Source: JBFMFB01 sp040752115 | Lineage (GTDB): Bacteria > Pseudomonadota > Gammaproteobacteria > Burkholderiales > Sulfuricellaceae | Reading direction: 5' to 3' | DNA length: 64,000 nt | NCBI GenBank assembly: GCA_040752115.1 | Contig: JBFMFB010000001.1 | Span: 124,001-188,000 of the forward strand | Part shown: piece by piece, positions 44,546 through 53,022 of the stretch | How the letters are laid out: every line of letters begins with the position of its first letter | How positions within the stretch are numbered: position 1 is the first letter of the stretch | Translations under genes and position numbers: made by a program | Notes under the pieces: model-generated | Seen by the model: only the letters and a program-made list of their open reading frames with translations | Told to the model about the DNA's origin: nothing | The model's database searches: none

Positions 44546-44980
44546 CTAACTCTTCTCGGCTCGGCGTTTTAGCTCGTCAAGCCAAGCAATAAGCGACTTG
44601 CCGAGTGCGGCCTGCATTGACTTTCGCATGAGGCTCACAAGCCAGCCCTCGAACGATTCGGACGTGGAAACCACTACGCCTGAAGGAGTGGTTTCAAAAG
44701 ACCAAACATGAATCGCGCGGGTCCCAATTGCCTTGCCCGTCCAGACAATCCGGGTCATGGGCTTGATCTCTCGGAGCGTAGAAACTATCGAAATACTCCC
44801 GCTCTTCCAGGTAAATTGGGTGCCGGCTTCGAGTGGGCCATTTAGCCTCGCGCTTTTAACTGCTGGATTCCAATCAGGCCAGCGGTCTATCTCCACGATT
44901 AGGTTCCACACCATGTCCACAGGCGCCTGGATGACAACTTCACGGACTGCAACAGCGGGGGCCGATCTATTGATATCCAT
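44546..44980 (-). CDS. SRPBCC-fold (START-like) protein, probable integron cassette gene
   Basis: 144 residues of the polyketide cyclase/SRPBCC fold: VVIQAPVDMVWNLIVEIDRW, then WNPAVKSARLNGPLEAGTQF. It fills the space between two attC-like sites, starting 14 bp after one and ending 7 bp before the other, exactly the design of a gene cassette. Base composition is more AT-rich than surrounding genes. Function of such cassette proteins is generally unknown; ligand binding in the hydrophobic pocket is expected. Confidence 0.82.
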   Translation of the reverse strand: MDINRSAPAVAVREVVIQAPVDMVWNLIVEIDRWPDWNPAVKSARLNGPLEAGTQFTWKSGSISIVSTLREIKPMTRIVWTGKAIGTRAIHVWSFETTPSGVVVSTSESFEGWLVSLMRKSMQAALGKSLIAWLDELKRRAEKS

Positions 44981-44994
44981 ATGACCTCGAAGAT

Positions 44995-45058
44995 GCCCAA
45001 CGTTTGAGTTCAGCCCGCGGCCCGTCAGGGCAGTCGCGCCTGTAACGAATTGTTAGCC
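44995..45058 (-). other. Integron attC site
   Basis: Read on minus: GGCTAACAATTCGTTACAGG, a GC-rich stem, then GCTGAACTCAAACGTTGGGC. This matches the classic attC pattern (CTAACAATTCGTT...AACTCAAGCGTTAG). R boxes are GTTAGCC and GCCCAAC on plus. No integrase gene lies in the window. Confidence 0.72.
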
Positions 45059-45172
45059 ACTTGCTTCGGCATGCCACACGGCCTTCCACGCTTTCGACAC
45101 TGAATTCCAACTTACAAAAGCAGACCAATGGCTTCTATCGGGAGGGCGTTTTCAACACCAGACCGGATAGCC

Positions 45173-45197
45173 AAAAAAAAGGCGGCTCGCAGCCGCC
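45173..45197 (-). terminator. Rho-independent terminator after the Bax-inhibitor-1 gene
   Basis: On minus GGCGGCT-GCG-AGCCGCC followed by eight T. Confidence 0.9.
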
Positions 45198-45221
45198 CTT
45201 TTCGATGAGCCTGAAACCCGG

Positions 45222-45917
45222 TCAGTCGCGCTCGCCCGTCAGCGCCATCAGGAGCTGCAGCAGGTTGACGAACAGGTTGTAGATGTCGAGATACAGTGCC
45301 AGCGTCGCCATGACGTAGTTGGTTTCGCCGCCGTGCACGATCTGGCTGACGTCGAACAGGATGTAGCCGGAGAAGATCAGCACCGCGATTGCGGAGATCG
45401 CCAGCGCCATGGCCGGCACCTGGAAGAACAGGTTGGCGAGCGAGGCGATGATCAGCAGGATCAGCCCGACGAAGAGAAAGTTGCCGAGGAAGCTGAAATC
45501 CTTCTTGGTCACCGTGGCGACGCCGGCCAGGCCGAAGAAGATCACGCCGGTACCGCCCGCCGCCATGCCGACCACTTGCGCGCCGTTCTTGAGGTGCAGC
45601 GCCACTTGCAGAATCGGCCCCAGCATCAGCCCCATGAAGAAGGTCAGAGCAAGCAGCAACGCCACACCCAGGCCGCTGTTGCGGTTGGCCGAGATGCCCC
45701 AGAACAGGCCGAACATCACCGCCAACATACCGATCACGCCCATGATCGGATGCTGCGCCATGAACGAGAAATTCATGCTGGTGCCGATCGCCGCGCCGAT
45801 CACGGTCGGGATCATGGTGAGCCCCAGCATCAGGTAGGTGTTGCGCAGCACCTTGTTGGTGCCAACGGCCAGTTGACCTTGTTGTTGCCCGGCAATGACT
45901 TGCAATTCGGGTTGCAT
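45222..45917 (-). CDS. Bax inhibitor-1/YccA-family membrane protein
   Basis: 231 residues with seven predicted membrane helices (first LRNTYLMLGLTMIPTVIGA, last ending LYLDIYNLFVNLLQLL). The family includes YccA, which modulates FtsH, and calcium-leak channels such as BsYetJ. The ATG at 45917 with AAGGAGT upstream is chosen over an earlier in-frame start. The C-terminal acidic pair needed for pH gating (D in LYLDIYNL) is retained. Terminator at 45173. Confidence 0.92.
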   Translation of the reverse strand: MQPELQVIAGQQQGQLAVGTNKVLRNTYLMLGLTMIPTVIGAAIGTSMNFSFMAQHPIMGVIGMLAVMFGLFWGISANRNSGLGVALLLALTFFMGLMLGPILQVALHLKNGAQVVGMAAGGTGVIFFGLAGVATVTKKDFSFLGNFLFVGLILLIIASLANLFFQVPAMALAISAIAVLIFSGYILFDVSQIVHGGETNYVMATLALYLDIYNLFVNLLQLLMALTGERD

Positions 45918-46067
45918 GTTTCGATTACTCCTTGATATTTCAAAAAACACCAGCGATAAGACTACTCAAGTAACGGAAAAGTTGCAACCTTCCGCCTTAT
46001 TCCGCTTCCGGTCAAACAAGTGCTTTACCGGCTCGCCTTCGCGTCCGCGCTTGATCTGGAAACGGAA

Positions 46068-46454
46068 TTACCTTCGGCGCCGATGAAAGGGGCTTTCCGG
46101 CCTGATCCGCCAGAACGTGGCGGCCACCGCCGCCGCGAATATCGCATAGGCTGTCGTGAATACCCATTCCGGGAGATCATAGTACAGCAGCCGCTGCACC
46201 CAGCGCTGCATGAAGCTCGTTCCCCCCGGACTGCCTTGGCGCAGCGCGTCTTCCCACTCGGTGAGCGGGCACGCCACCCCGATCAGCGATTCGGCCGCAA
46301 CGAACAGGATTGCCCCGAGATGCGCCAGACGGAACCAGAAATTGCGCACCCAGCGCCAGCCCAGCGCGGCACCGATCCAGATCGCCGGCAGCCCCAGCAC
46401 CACGAACAGGACGAAGGCGAAGTGGACCAGCAGAACGAGATCGGCGAGCAGCAT
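46068..46454 (-). CDS. DUF2784 membrane protein
   Basis: 128 residues with four predicted membrane helices (LLADLVLLVHFAFVLFVVLG first). The conserved CPLTEWED and QRLLYYDLPEWVFTTAY place it in DUF2784, of unknown function. Start at 46454 chosen over a start in repeat F. Confidence 0.85.
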   Translation of the reverse strand: MLLADLVLLVHFAFVLFVVLGLPAIWIGAALGWRWVRNFWFRLAHLGAILFVAAESLIGVACPLTEWEDALRQGSPGGTSFMQRWVQRLLYYDLPEWVFTTAYAIFAAAVAATFWRIRPESPFHRRRR

Positions 46455-46502
46455 CGGGGAATGGCGAACTCCATATTGGCATGCAGGGGGGAATCCTCCT
46501 CG

Positions 46503-46526
46503 TTCCCCCTTTATCAAGGGGGAGGT
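46503..46526. repeat. Palindromic repeat F (copy 2)
   Basis: TTCCCCCTTTATCAAGGGGG; reverse orientation of the copy at 29038. Confidence 0.7.
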
Positions 46527-46583
46527 TCATGCCGGGCGCGGCCGCTCGACGATGGCGACGCCCCTTCATCCAAGAAGAAAGGT

Positions 46584-46928
46584 TTACGCGGCGACCCACG
46601 CGGCGGCTTCGTCGTAATCGCCGAACACGCCGATTTCCGCATCCACGAACATGCGCGACAACCACGCGCTCCAGGTGAGCCATTGATCGTCGGTGACCAC
46701 CGCGATTTTCTCGAAATCGGTGGCATGCTCGCGGCTGAATTTGATTTCCTCCCAGGCCACGTCGAGGGTGAACCCGACCATGTCGCGCAGGTCGAGCAGC
46801 AGGTTCACCTTTTCCTCGAACTTGAGGCGGTAGCGCACCATGTCCTCGAATTCCTTGTAGTCGGCCAGGGTAAATTCGCCGAATACGGCAACGGTAACCA
46901 GGTTGTTGTTCTGCTCGACGGTGATCAT
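46584..46928 (-). CDS. SpoIIAA-like STAS-domain protein
   Basis: 114 residues: MITVEQNNNLVTVAVFGEFT and DWQWLTWSAWL-type segments (DDQWLTWSAWLSRMF), pattern of the SpoIIAA-like DUF3478 family with the STAS fold. Members may bind lipids or nucleotides. Role unknown. It lies 129 bp from hrpA on the opposite strand. Confidence 0.85.
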   Translation of the reverse strand: MITVEQNNNLVTVAVFGEFTLADYKEFEDMVRYRLKFEEKVNLLLDLRDMVGFTLDVAWEEIKFSREHATDFEKIAVVTDDQWLTWSAWLSRMFVDAEIGVFGDYDEAAAWVAA

Positions 46929-47057
46929 GCGGCGTTGCCCTCAATCCGGAAATGGAAACAAAGCGCATTCTAACATATGCCCTGCACGCAGCCCTGGGCC
47001 CGGCCGGGTGTATAATCCGCTCTCCCCGGTCCGTCGCCTATCCGCTTTCCAGAAACC

Positions 47058-50000
47058 GTGCAGCCCAAGATCGAGCAATTGACCCAGGATATCTCCCGGT
47101 GCATGCTGCGCGACCGCCAGCCTCTGCGGCGGCGGCTGCGCAAGTTCCAGGAAGCGCTGCGGGCGGGCAAGGCCGCCGAGCATTCCCTGCAACGGCTGGC
47201 GGACGATATCCGGCAATCCGCCGGGCGTCTGGCGGCTCGCATGGAAAGCCTCCCCGTGCCCGAATTTCCGCAGGAGCTGCCGGTCAACGAGAAGCGCGCC
47301 GAGATCGCCGCCGCCATCGCCGAAAATCAGGTGGTGATCGTGTGCGGCGAAACCGGCTCCGGCAAGACCACCCAGCTGCCCAAAATCTGCCTGGAACTCA
47401 AGCGGGGCGCGGCCGGTATGATCGGCCACACCCAGCCGCGCCGCATCGCCGCGCGCAGCGTCGCCACCCGCATCGCGGCCGAGCTGAAGTCGGAAGTGGG
47501 AGGCGCGGTCGGCTACCAGGTGCGGTTTACCGACCGGGTGGGCGAGCGGACCTGCGTCAAGGTGATGACGGACGGCATCCTGCTGGCCGAAACCCAGGGC
47601 GACCGCCTGCTCGAAGCCTACGACACGATCATCGTGGACGAAGCGCACGAGCGCAGCCTGAACATCGATTTTCTGCTCGGCTATCTGAAGCAGATTCTGC
47701 CGCGGCGCCCCGAGCTCAAGCTCATCGTCACCTCGGCCACCATCGACGCCGAGCGCTTCTCCCGGCACTTCAACGATGCTCCGGTGATCGAGGTATCCGG
47801 CCGCACCTATCCGGTGGAAGTGTGCTATCGCCCGCTCGCCGGCGCCGAGGAAGAAGAAGCCGAGCCGGATCGGGAGCAGGCGATCCTCGCGGCGGTGGAC
47901 GAGCTCTCCGCCCTGGGCGGCGGCGACATCCTGGTGTTTCTGCCGGGCGAGCGCGAAATCCGCGACACTGCCGAGGCGCTGCGCAAGCACCATCCCGCCG
48001 GGGCCGAAATCCTGCCGCTCTATGCGCGCATGTCCGCGGCCGAGCAGGACCGCGTGTTCAAGCCCTCCGGCGCGCGCCGCATCGTGCTCGCCACCAACGT
48101 GGCGGAAACCTCGCTCACCGTGCCCGGCATCCGCTACGTGATCGATCCGGGCTACGCCCGCATTTCCCGCTACAGCTTCCGCGCCAAAGTGGAGCGGCTG
48201 CAGGTGGAAAAGATCTCCCGCGCCTCGGCCGCCCAGCGCGCCGGGCGCTGCGGCCGAGTTGCGGCCGGGGTATGCATCCGCCTCTACGCCGAAGAGGATT
48301 TCCTCGCCCGCCCCGCCTTCACCGACCCGGAAATCCGGCGCACCAATCTGGCCGCCGCCATCTTGCGCATGAAGGCGCTCGGGCTGGGCGACGTGGCGAA
48401 TTTCCCTTTCCTCGACCCGCCCGATTCGCGGGCGATCGGCGACGGCTTCCGGCTGCTGGAGGAGCTGGGCGCGGTGAACGAGCAGCGCGAGCTCACTGCG
48501 CTCGGCCGCGAGCTCGCCCGGCTGCCTCTCGACCCGCGCATCAGCCGGATGATCCTGGCGGCGAAGGAGGAAAACTGCCTCGCCGAAGTGCTGGTCATCG
48601 CCGCCGGCCTCTCCGTGCAGGATCCGCGCGAGCGCCCGGTCGCCGCCCAAGCAGCCGCCGACGCCGCCCATCGCCGCTTTGTCGACGAGCGCTCCGATTT
48701 TCTCGGCTACCTCAAGCTGTGGGCGTTTTACGACGACGCCCTCAGGCACAGGAAATCGAACCGCCAGCTCGCCCGGCTGTGCCAGGACAATTTCCTGTCC
48801 TATCTGCGCATGCGCGAGTGGCGCGACATCCACGGCCAGCTGCGAACGATGGCGACCGAAATGGGCTTGCGCCCCAACCAGGTCGAGGCCGGCTACGATC
48901 CGATCCACCGCGCGCTGCTGGCCGGGCTGCTGGGCAACATCGGCTTCAAGGGCGAAACCCAGGAATACCAAGGCGCGCGCGGCATCAAATTCCATGTCTT
49001 TCCCGGCTCCGCGCTGTTCAAGCGCGGCCCGAAATGGCTGATGGCCGCGGAACTGACCGAGACCGCCCGGCTGTACGCCCGCACCGCCGCGAAAATCGAG
49101 CCGGAATGGGCGGAACGGCTGGCCGGCCAACTGTGCCGGCGCAGCTATTTCGATCCCCACTGGGAAAAGAAACCGGCCCAGGTGGCCGCCTTCGAGCGCG
49201 TCACGCTGTACGGCCTGGTGCTGCAGCCCAAGCGCCGGGTTCACTACGGCCCGCTCGACCCGGCGCTCTCGCGCGAAATCTTCATCCGCGCCGCCCTGGT
49301 GGAAGGGGAATACGTCACCAAGGCGCCATTTTTCGAGCACAACCGCGCGCTCGTCGCCGAAATCGAGGAGCTGGAGCACAAATCGCGGCGCCAGGGGATT
49401 CTGGTGGACGAGCAGCGCATCTTCGAGTTCTACGATGCGCTGATCCCGCAGGGAATTTTCAACGGTGCGGCATTCGACAAATGGCGCAGGGAGGCGGAAC
49501 GGGCCAACCCGCGGCTGCTGTTCCTGAGCCGCGATGACCTGATGCGCCGCGAGGCGGAGCACGTCACCGAGAACCAGTTTCCGTCCATCCTCGATCTCGG
49601 CGGCAGCGAATACCGGCTTGCCTACCATTTCGAGCCGGGTCACCCCGACGATGGGGTCACGCTCATTCTGCCGCTGGCAGCGCTCAATCAGATCCCTCCC
49701 GAGCGCTGCGAATGGCTGGTGCCCGGCCTGCTACGGGAGAAAATCACCTGGCTGATCCGCTCGCTGCCGCAGCAGCTGCGCCGCGCCTTCGTGCCCGTGC
49801 CGGATTTCGTCAAGGCCTGCATGGAAGCGCTCGAACCCTGCGACCAGCCGCTCGCCGAAGCGCTCGGCGCGTTCCTGCGCCGCCTCACCGGAGTCGGCAT
49901 TCCCGCCGAGGCGTGGGCGCTCGCCGACCTGCCCGGCCACCTGCGCATGAATTTTCGCGTTGTCGACGAGCGCGGCAAGACGCTCGCGGCGGGGCGGGAT

Positions 50001-50936
50001 CTCGGCCAGCTGCGGCGCGAGCTGGGCGGACAGGCGCAGCAAAGCTTCCAGCAGGCGTTCCGCTCCTCCCTGGAACGGGACAAGCTGACCCGCTGGGATT
50101 TCGGCGATCTGCCGGAGCAGGTGTCGTTCCAGCGCAACGGCCAGACGCTGACCGGCTATCCCGCGCTGACGGATCACGCCACCCACGCCGCCATCCGCAT
50201 TTTCGACTCCCGTGCCCAAGCCGAGCGGCACATGCGGGCCGGGCTTGCGCGGCTGCTCCTGCTGCAACTGCCGGAACAGGCGCGCTTCCTGGAAAAATCC
50301 CTGCCCATTGCCAAAGAAACCTGCCTGCACTACCTGCCGCTGGGAAGCTGCGATCAGCTCAAGCAGGAGCTGATGGCGCTGATTTCCGACCAGGCGTGTG
50401 TCGGCGAAGCGCCGCTGCCGCGCACCGCCGCGGAATTCGAGCAGCGCCGCGAAGTGGCGAGAGCGCAGCTGGTGACAACGGCCAATCAGCTCTGCAAGCT
50501 GGCCGGGCAGATCCTGGCCGAATACCACGCCGTCGGCAAGAAGCTCGCGGCGCCCGCGCCGGCCGCATGGAAGCCCGCCTACACCGATGCGGCGGAGCAG
50601 CTCCGGCATCTGGTTTACCCGGGGTTTCTCAATCGCACGCCTCACCGCTGGCTGCAGCATTTCCCGCGCTATCTGAAAGCCATCGCGCTGCGCCTGGAAA
50701 AACTGCCCCACGCTTCCGCCCGCGATGCGCAGCACCGCGCCGAGATCGCGCCGCTGTGGCAGAACTGGCTGCGCCGGATGGAAAAACCGCAGGCGGAGGA
50801 AGCGCCGAATCCCGCTCTTGAACAATACCGCTGGATGCTTGAGGAGCTGCGGGTCTCGCTGTTTGCCCAGGAACTGAAAACCGCGTTCCCGGTATCGGCA
50901 AAACGGCTGCTCAAGCTGTGGGAAGAAATCGGATAG
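47058..50936 (+). CDS. hrpA: ATP-dependent RNA helicase HrpA
   Basis: 1292-residue DEAH-box helicase. Walker A GETGSGKTTQLPKI, DEAH in IIVDEAHERSLN, SAT in VTSATIDAERF, QRxGRxGR-type AQRAGRCGRVAAG, then HA2 and OB-fold domains and the long HrpA-specific C-terminal extension (DUF3418). In E. coli HrpA resolves stalled ribosomes. GTG start at 47058. The C-terminal end faces the AT-rich spacer. Confidence 0.96.
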   Translation: MQPKIEQLTQDISRCMLRDRQPLRRRLRKFQEALRAGKAAEHSLQRLADDIRQSAGRLAARMESLPVPEFPQELPVNEKRAEIAAAIAENQVVIVCGETGSGKTTQLPKICLELKRGAAGMIGHTQPRRIAARSVATRIAAELKSEVGGAVGYQVRFTDRVGERTCVKVMTDGILLAETQGDRLLEAYDTIIVDEAHERSLNIDFLLGYLKQILPRRPELKLIVTSATIDAERFSRHFNDAPVIEVSGRTYPVEVCYRPLAGAEEEEAEPDREQAILAAVDELSALGGGDILVFLPGEREIRDTAEALRKHHPAGAEILPLYARMSAAEQDRVFKPSGARRIVLATNVAETSLTVPGIRYVIDPGYARISRYSFRAKVERLQVEKISRASAAQRAGRCGRVAAGVCIRLYAEEDFLARPAFTDPEIRRTNLAAAILRMKALGLGDVANFPFLDPPDSRAIGDGFRLLEELGAVNEQRELTALGRELARLPLDPRISRMILAAKEENCLAEVLVIAAGLSVQDPRERPVAAQAAADAAHRRFVDERSDFLGYLKLWAFYDDALRHRKSNRQLARLCQDNFLSYLRMREWRDIHGQLRTMATEMGLRPNQVEAGYDPIHRALLAGLLGNIGFKGETQEYQGARGIKFHVFPGSALFKRGPKWLMAAELTETARLYARTAAKIEPEWAERLAGQLCRRSYFDPHWEKKPAQVAAFERVTLYGLVLQPKRRVHYGPLDPALSREIFIRAALVEGEYVTKAPFFEHNRALVAEIEELEHKSRRQGILVDEQRIFEFYDALIPQGIFNGAAFDKWRREAERANPRLLFLSRDDLMRREAEHVTENQFPSILDLGGSEYRLAYHFEPGHPDDGVTLILPLAALNQIPPERCEWLVPGLLREKITWLIRSLPQQLRRAFVPVPDFVKACMEALEPCDQPLAEALGAFLRRLTGVGIPAEAWALADLPGHLRMNFRVVDERGKTLAAGRDLGQLRRELGGQAQQSFQQAFRSSLERDKLTRWDFGDLPEQVSFQRNGQTLTGYPALTDHATHAAIRIFDSRAQAERHMRAGLARLLLLQLPEQARFLEKSLPIAKETCLHYLPLGSCDQLKQELMALISDQACVGEAPLPRTAAEFEQRREVARAQLVTTANQLCKLAGQILAEYHAVGKKLAAPAPAAWKPAYTDAAEQLRHLVYPGFLNRTPHRWLQHFPRYLKAIALRLEKLPHASARDAQHRAEIAPLWQNWLRRMEKPQAEEAPNPALEQYRWMLEELRVSLFAQELKTAFPVSAKRLLKLWEEIG

Positions 50937-51328
50937 AGAACCGAAATGCCCGCAAGACAAAGGATATGGGGGTTGCAATATATCCTTAAAGGCGAAATTT
51001 CAAATGGTGCGGCAACCCCATCAATCAAAACGAGTTATTTCTTTGTTCACAAAATTTGTGGATAACTATGTGGATAGCGCTAAAATAAATCCGTAACCCT
51101 ATTGCTCCACCAATGTTTTTTCAAATTGACCAGCATTTAATCGCGCCACTTTTCTCTTTAAAAACAAATTGATAATAAATTTCCTTGGCCGCTCAATCAG
51201 TTCCGAGATATGACAAGTAATTCAGCCGACGAGATGTGAATAACTGCCGCTGTCAAGCCGTTTTTACAAATTTAATGAAATGTTCATCTTATTGATTTAC
51301 ATGGTACTTTTTTTGACATCCAAAACCT
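50937..51328. other. AT-rich convergent intergenic region with DnaA-box-like sites
   Basis: 392 bp between the convergent ends of hrpA and the lipoate ligase gene, far more AT-rich than either. TGTGGATAA (51057-51065) is an exact DnaA box on minus; TGTGGATAG (51069-51077) and TGTGAATAA (51235-51243) are near matches. A dyad CACAAAATTTGTG overlaps the first. No open reading frame of note. Could be a replication-linked site, an unlabelled RNA or a remnant. Confidence 0.5.
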
Positions 51329-52348
51329 CTATCCCGATTTATTGACATATGTCGTTTCGCGGATGCGCCGCGCCCACCGCCGCGCCTCCCCTTCCCCCAA
51401 ACATGCCGTCAGATTCTCCTGTAAATCATCAACTTGCAAATCGCAGCCGGCGAGGCGCCGCAGGCTCTGCTCCGGCAAGGGGTGCGACAGCGCGATCCGG
51501 ACGATCCGGCCGTACGCGGTCAGCGCCCGCACCCAGGCACCATCGGGATAACCGCGCTCGGTGAGATAGGTCGAGGTGTTCAGCTTGATGCCGTGCGGCA
51601 CCAGCCGCTTGCCCCCGCCTTCTCCCTGCACGGGTCGGAGATCTTCCAGCGCCTGCCGCGCCGCCCGTGCCTCACCAGCATCGAGCTCGGCATCGCCCAG
51701 CCGCCAGCCCAGCGCAGACTCGAGTTGCCGCCGGAAAACCCGCACCAGCTCGGCCTCGGCCGGCGGCGTCCGGTGGCTGGCCCAGTCCGTCACCGCCGCG
51801 CGCAACCCCTCCACGAGCCATTGCCGGAAGCCCTCGGAGGGGCAGGCGATGCAGCGGGCAAAAAGCTCGGCCGGAAAATGAAGCATGAAGCTGCCCGCGA
51901 GCACGGCGCAGCGGCCGATGGTGGCCGCCCCGCTGCCGGCGATCTTGCGGCCGGCGAGCCAGATGTCTTGCGCCTGCCGCTCTGCCGGCAAGCCGAAATG
52001 CCGCCAGGTTTCCACCGCAGGCTGCAGCCCCCAGTCGAACCACTGCTGCGGCCGCCCGGCGGCATGGCGCAACGGCACCACCAGCACAAAGCAATATTGC
52101 GCCTCGTCCACCCACACCGTGCCGCCGCCCAGGGGGCGCCGCACCACAGGCACGCCGGGCGACGGGACCAGCTCCGCGGAGAAATCCTGCGACTGGCCGA
52201 GACAGATGTGGGCGCTGCTTCTGCCCCACAACACAACCGGCGCGGCATCTTCCGCCAGACTTTCCGCCACTCCGAGATAGGCGGAATGAAAGGCTTCCGG
52301 CGTGGTCAGGCCGAGGTCGATCCAGCGGGCGGGCAAAAGGCGCTTCAT
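51329..52348 (-). CDS. lplA: Second lipoate-protein ligase (LplA-like)
   Basis: 339 residues of the biotin/lipoate ligase fold. The lipoate-binding loop is VRRPLGGGTVWVD (about 69-81) and the catalytic Lys is K135 in GRKIAGSG. It differs from sLpl(AB) at 57160, which has an LplB-type tail. It sits at the distal end of the shdr-lip unit on the same strand. It may load exogenous or newly made lipoate on E2 subunits or on the LbpA proteins. ATG at 52348 chosen; the earlier frame crosses a family-A repeat. Confidence 0.85.
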   Translation of the reverse strand: MKRLLPARWIDLGLTTPEAFHSAYLGVAESLAEDAAPVVLWGRSSAHICLGQSQDFSAELVPSPGVPVVRRPLGGGTVWVDEAQYCFVLVVPLRHAAGRPQQWFDWGLQPAVETWRHFGLPAERQAQDIWLAGRKIAGSGAATIGRCAVLAGSFMLHFPAELFARCIACPSEGFRQWLVEGLRAAVTDWASHRTPPAEAELVRVFRRQLESALGWRLGDAELDAGEARAARQALEDLRPVQGEGGGKRLVPHGIKLNTSTYLTERGYPDGAWVRALTAYGRIVRIALSHPLPEQSLRRLAGCDLQVDDLQENLTACLGEGEARRWARRIRETTYVNKSG

Positions 52349-52395
52349 TTTAAAAACGGCGTTTGGCCACGAATGACCCTGGAAAAAGCGATTAA

Positions 52396-52536
52396 CCACG
52401 AATTTGCACGAATAAACCACGAATGTTCACGAATGATCATGATGCTACTCATGGGGCCGTGCTCACCTGGATGGTGTGCTACAAATCGGTCACACTTCAT
52501 TGTTCTTAATTCGTGTTTATTCGTGTCATTCGTGGC
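52396..52536. repeat. Family-A inverted repeat (copy A7, long loop)
   Basis: Three ACGAAT words, the roughly 75-bp loop shared with A1 and A3, then three ATTCGTG words. A partial extra arm (GGCCACGAATGACC) begins at 52365. Confidence 0.86.
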
Positions 52537-52555
52537 AAAAACGCATTTTCTAGAT

Positions 52556-52954
52556 TCATTCGGCGTTCTTGGCCTCATCCGGGTTGAAATACCGGCCGAA
52601 ATAGAAATCCCGCCGGTTCAGCGCCTGGTATTGCGCCGCGCGCTCCGCCACGCCTTCCTTGATGATTTCGGCAAGATGGCCGCCCTGCTCCGCATCGAGG
52701 ACATGGATGCGGGACATGAGATCCTCGTCCAGATCGAGAAAATGCCCGGCCAACCCGTCCGGCCGCTCCAAGTAGAGCAGGAACGCCGCGCACTCCGGGT
52801 CTTCCGGGTCGAGCGGCGACAGCGCGATCTTGCCGAGCCAAGCCAGGCGGGCCGCCTGATTGAACTGCGGGAGGGTCAGTTTCCTGCCTTTCTTGTACTT
52901 GTTCAGCTCGTTCCTGAGCTGGCCGACATCGGTTATTTTTATGCTCGGTTTCAT
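52556..52954 (-). CDS. Protein of unknown function in the shdr/lip locus
   Basis: 132 residues, soluble. ATG at 52954 just after the FadL terminator. N-terminal half is basic and helical (VGQLRNELNKYKKGRKLTLP); C-terminal half is acidic (LDPEDPECAAFLLYLERPD, HFLDLDEDLMSRIHVLD). No domain recognised. Its place between fadL-like and lplA genes suggests it could be part of the accessory set, but it is not a known sHdr gene. Confidence 0.6.
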   Translation of the reverse strand: MKPSIKITDVGQLRNELNKYKKGRKLTLPQFNQAARLAWLGKIALSPLDPEDPECAAFLLYLERPDGLAGHFLDLDEDLMSRIHVLDAEQGGHLAEIIKEGVAERAAQYQALNRRDFYFGRYFNPDEAKNAE

Positions 52955-52970
52955 ACCCTGCCCCGCAAAG

Positions 52971-53000
52971 AAAAAGGCCGAAGGCACAATGCCTCCGGCC
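52971..53000 (-). terminator. Rho-independent terminator after the FadL-like gene
   Basis: On minus GGCCGGAGGC-ATTGT-GCCTTCGGCC then five T. Separates the 132-residue gene from the porin. Confidence 0.85.
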
Positions 53001-53022
53001 AAAGGTGCCGACTGGAGAATGA

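Noticed and set aside
42988..45058. Full mobile integron
   Set aside because: No integrase or attI is visible; only attC-like sites remain.
46941..49643. 900-codon minus-strand frame opposite hrpA
   Set aside because: Shadow of the helicase gene; no domain, no Shine-Dalgarno.
50937..51328. Chromosomal origin of replication
   Set aside because: Only one exact DnaA box, and no dnaA, dnaN, rpmH or parAB nearby; kept as a finding instead.
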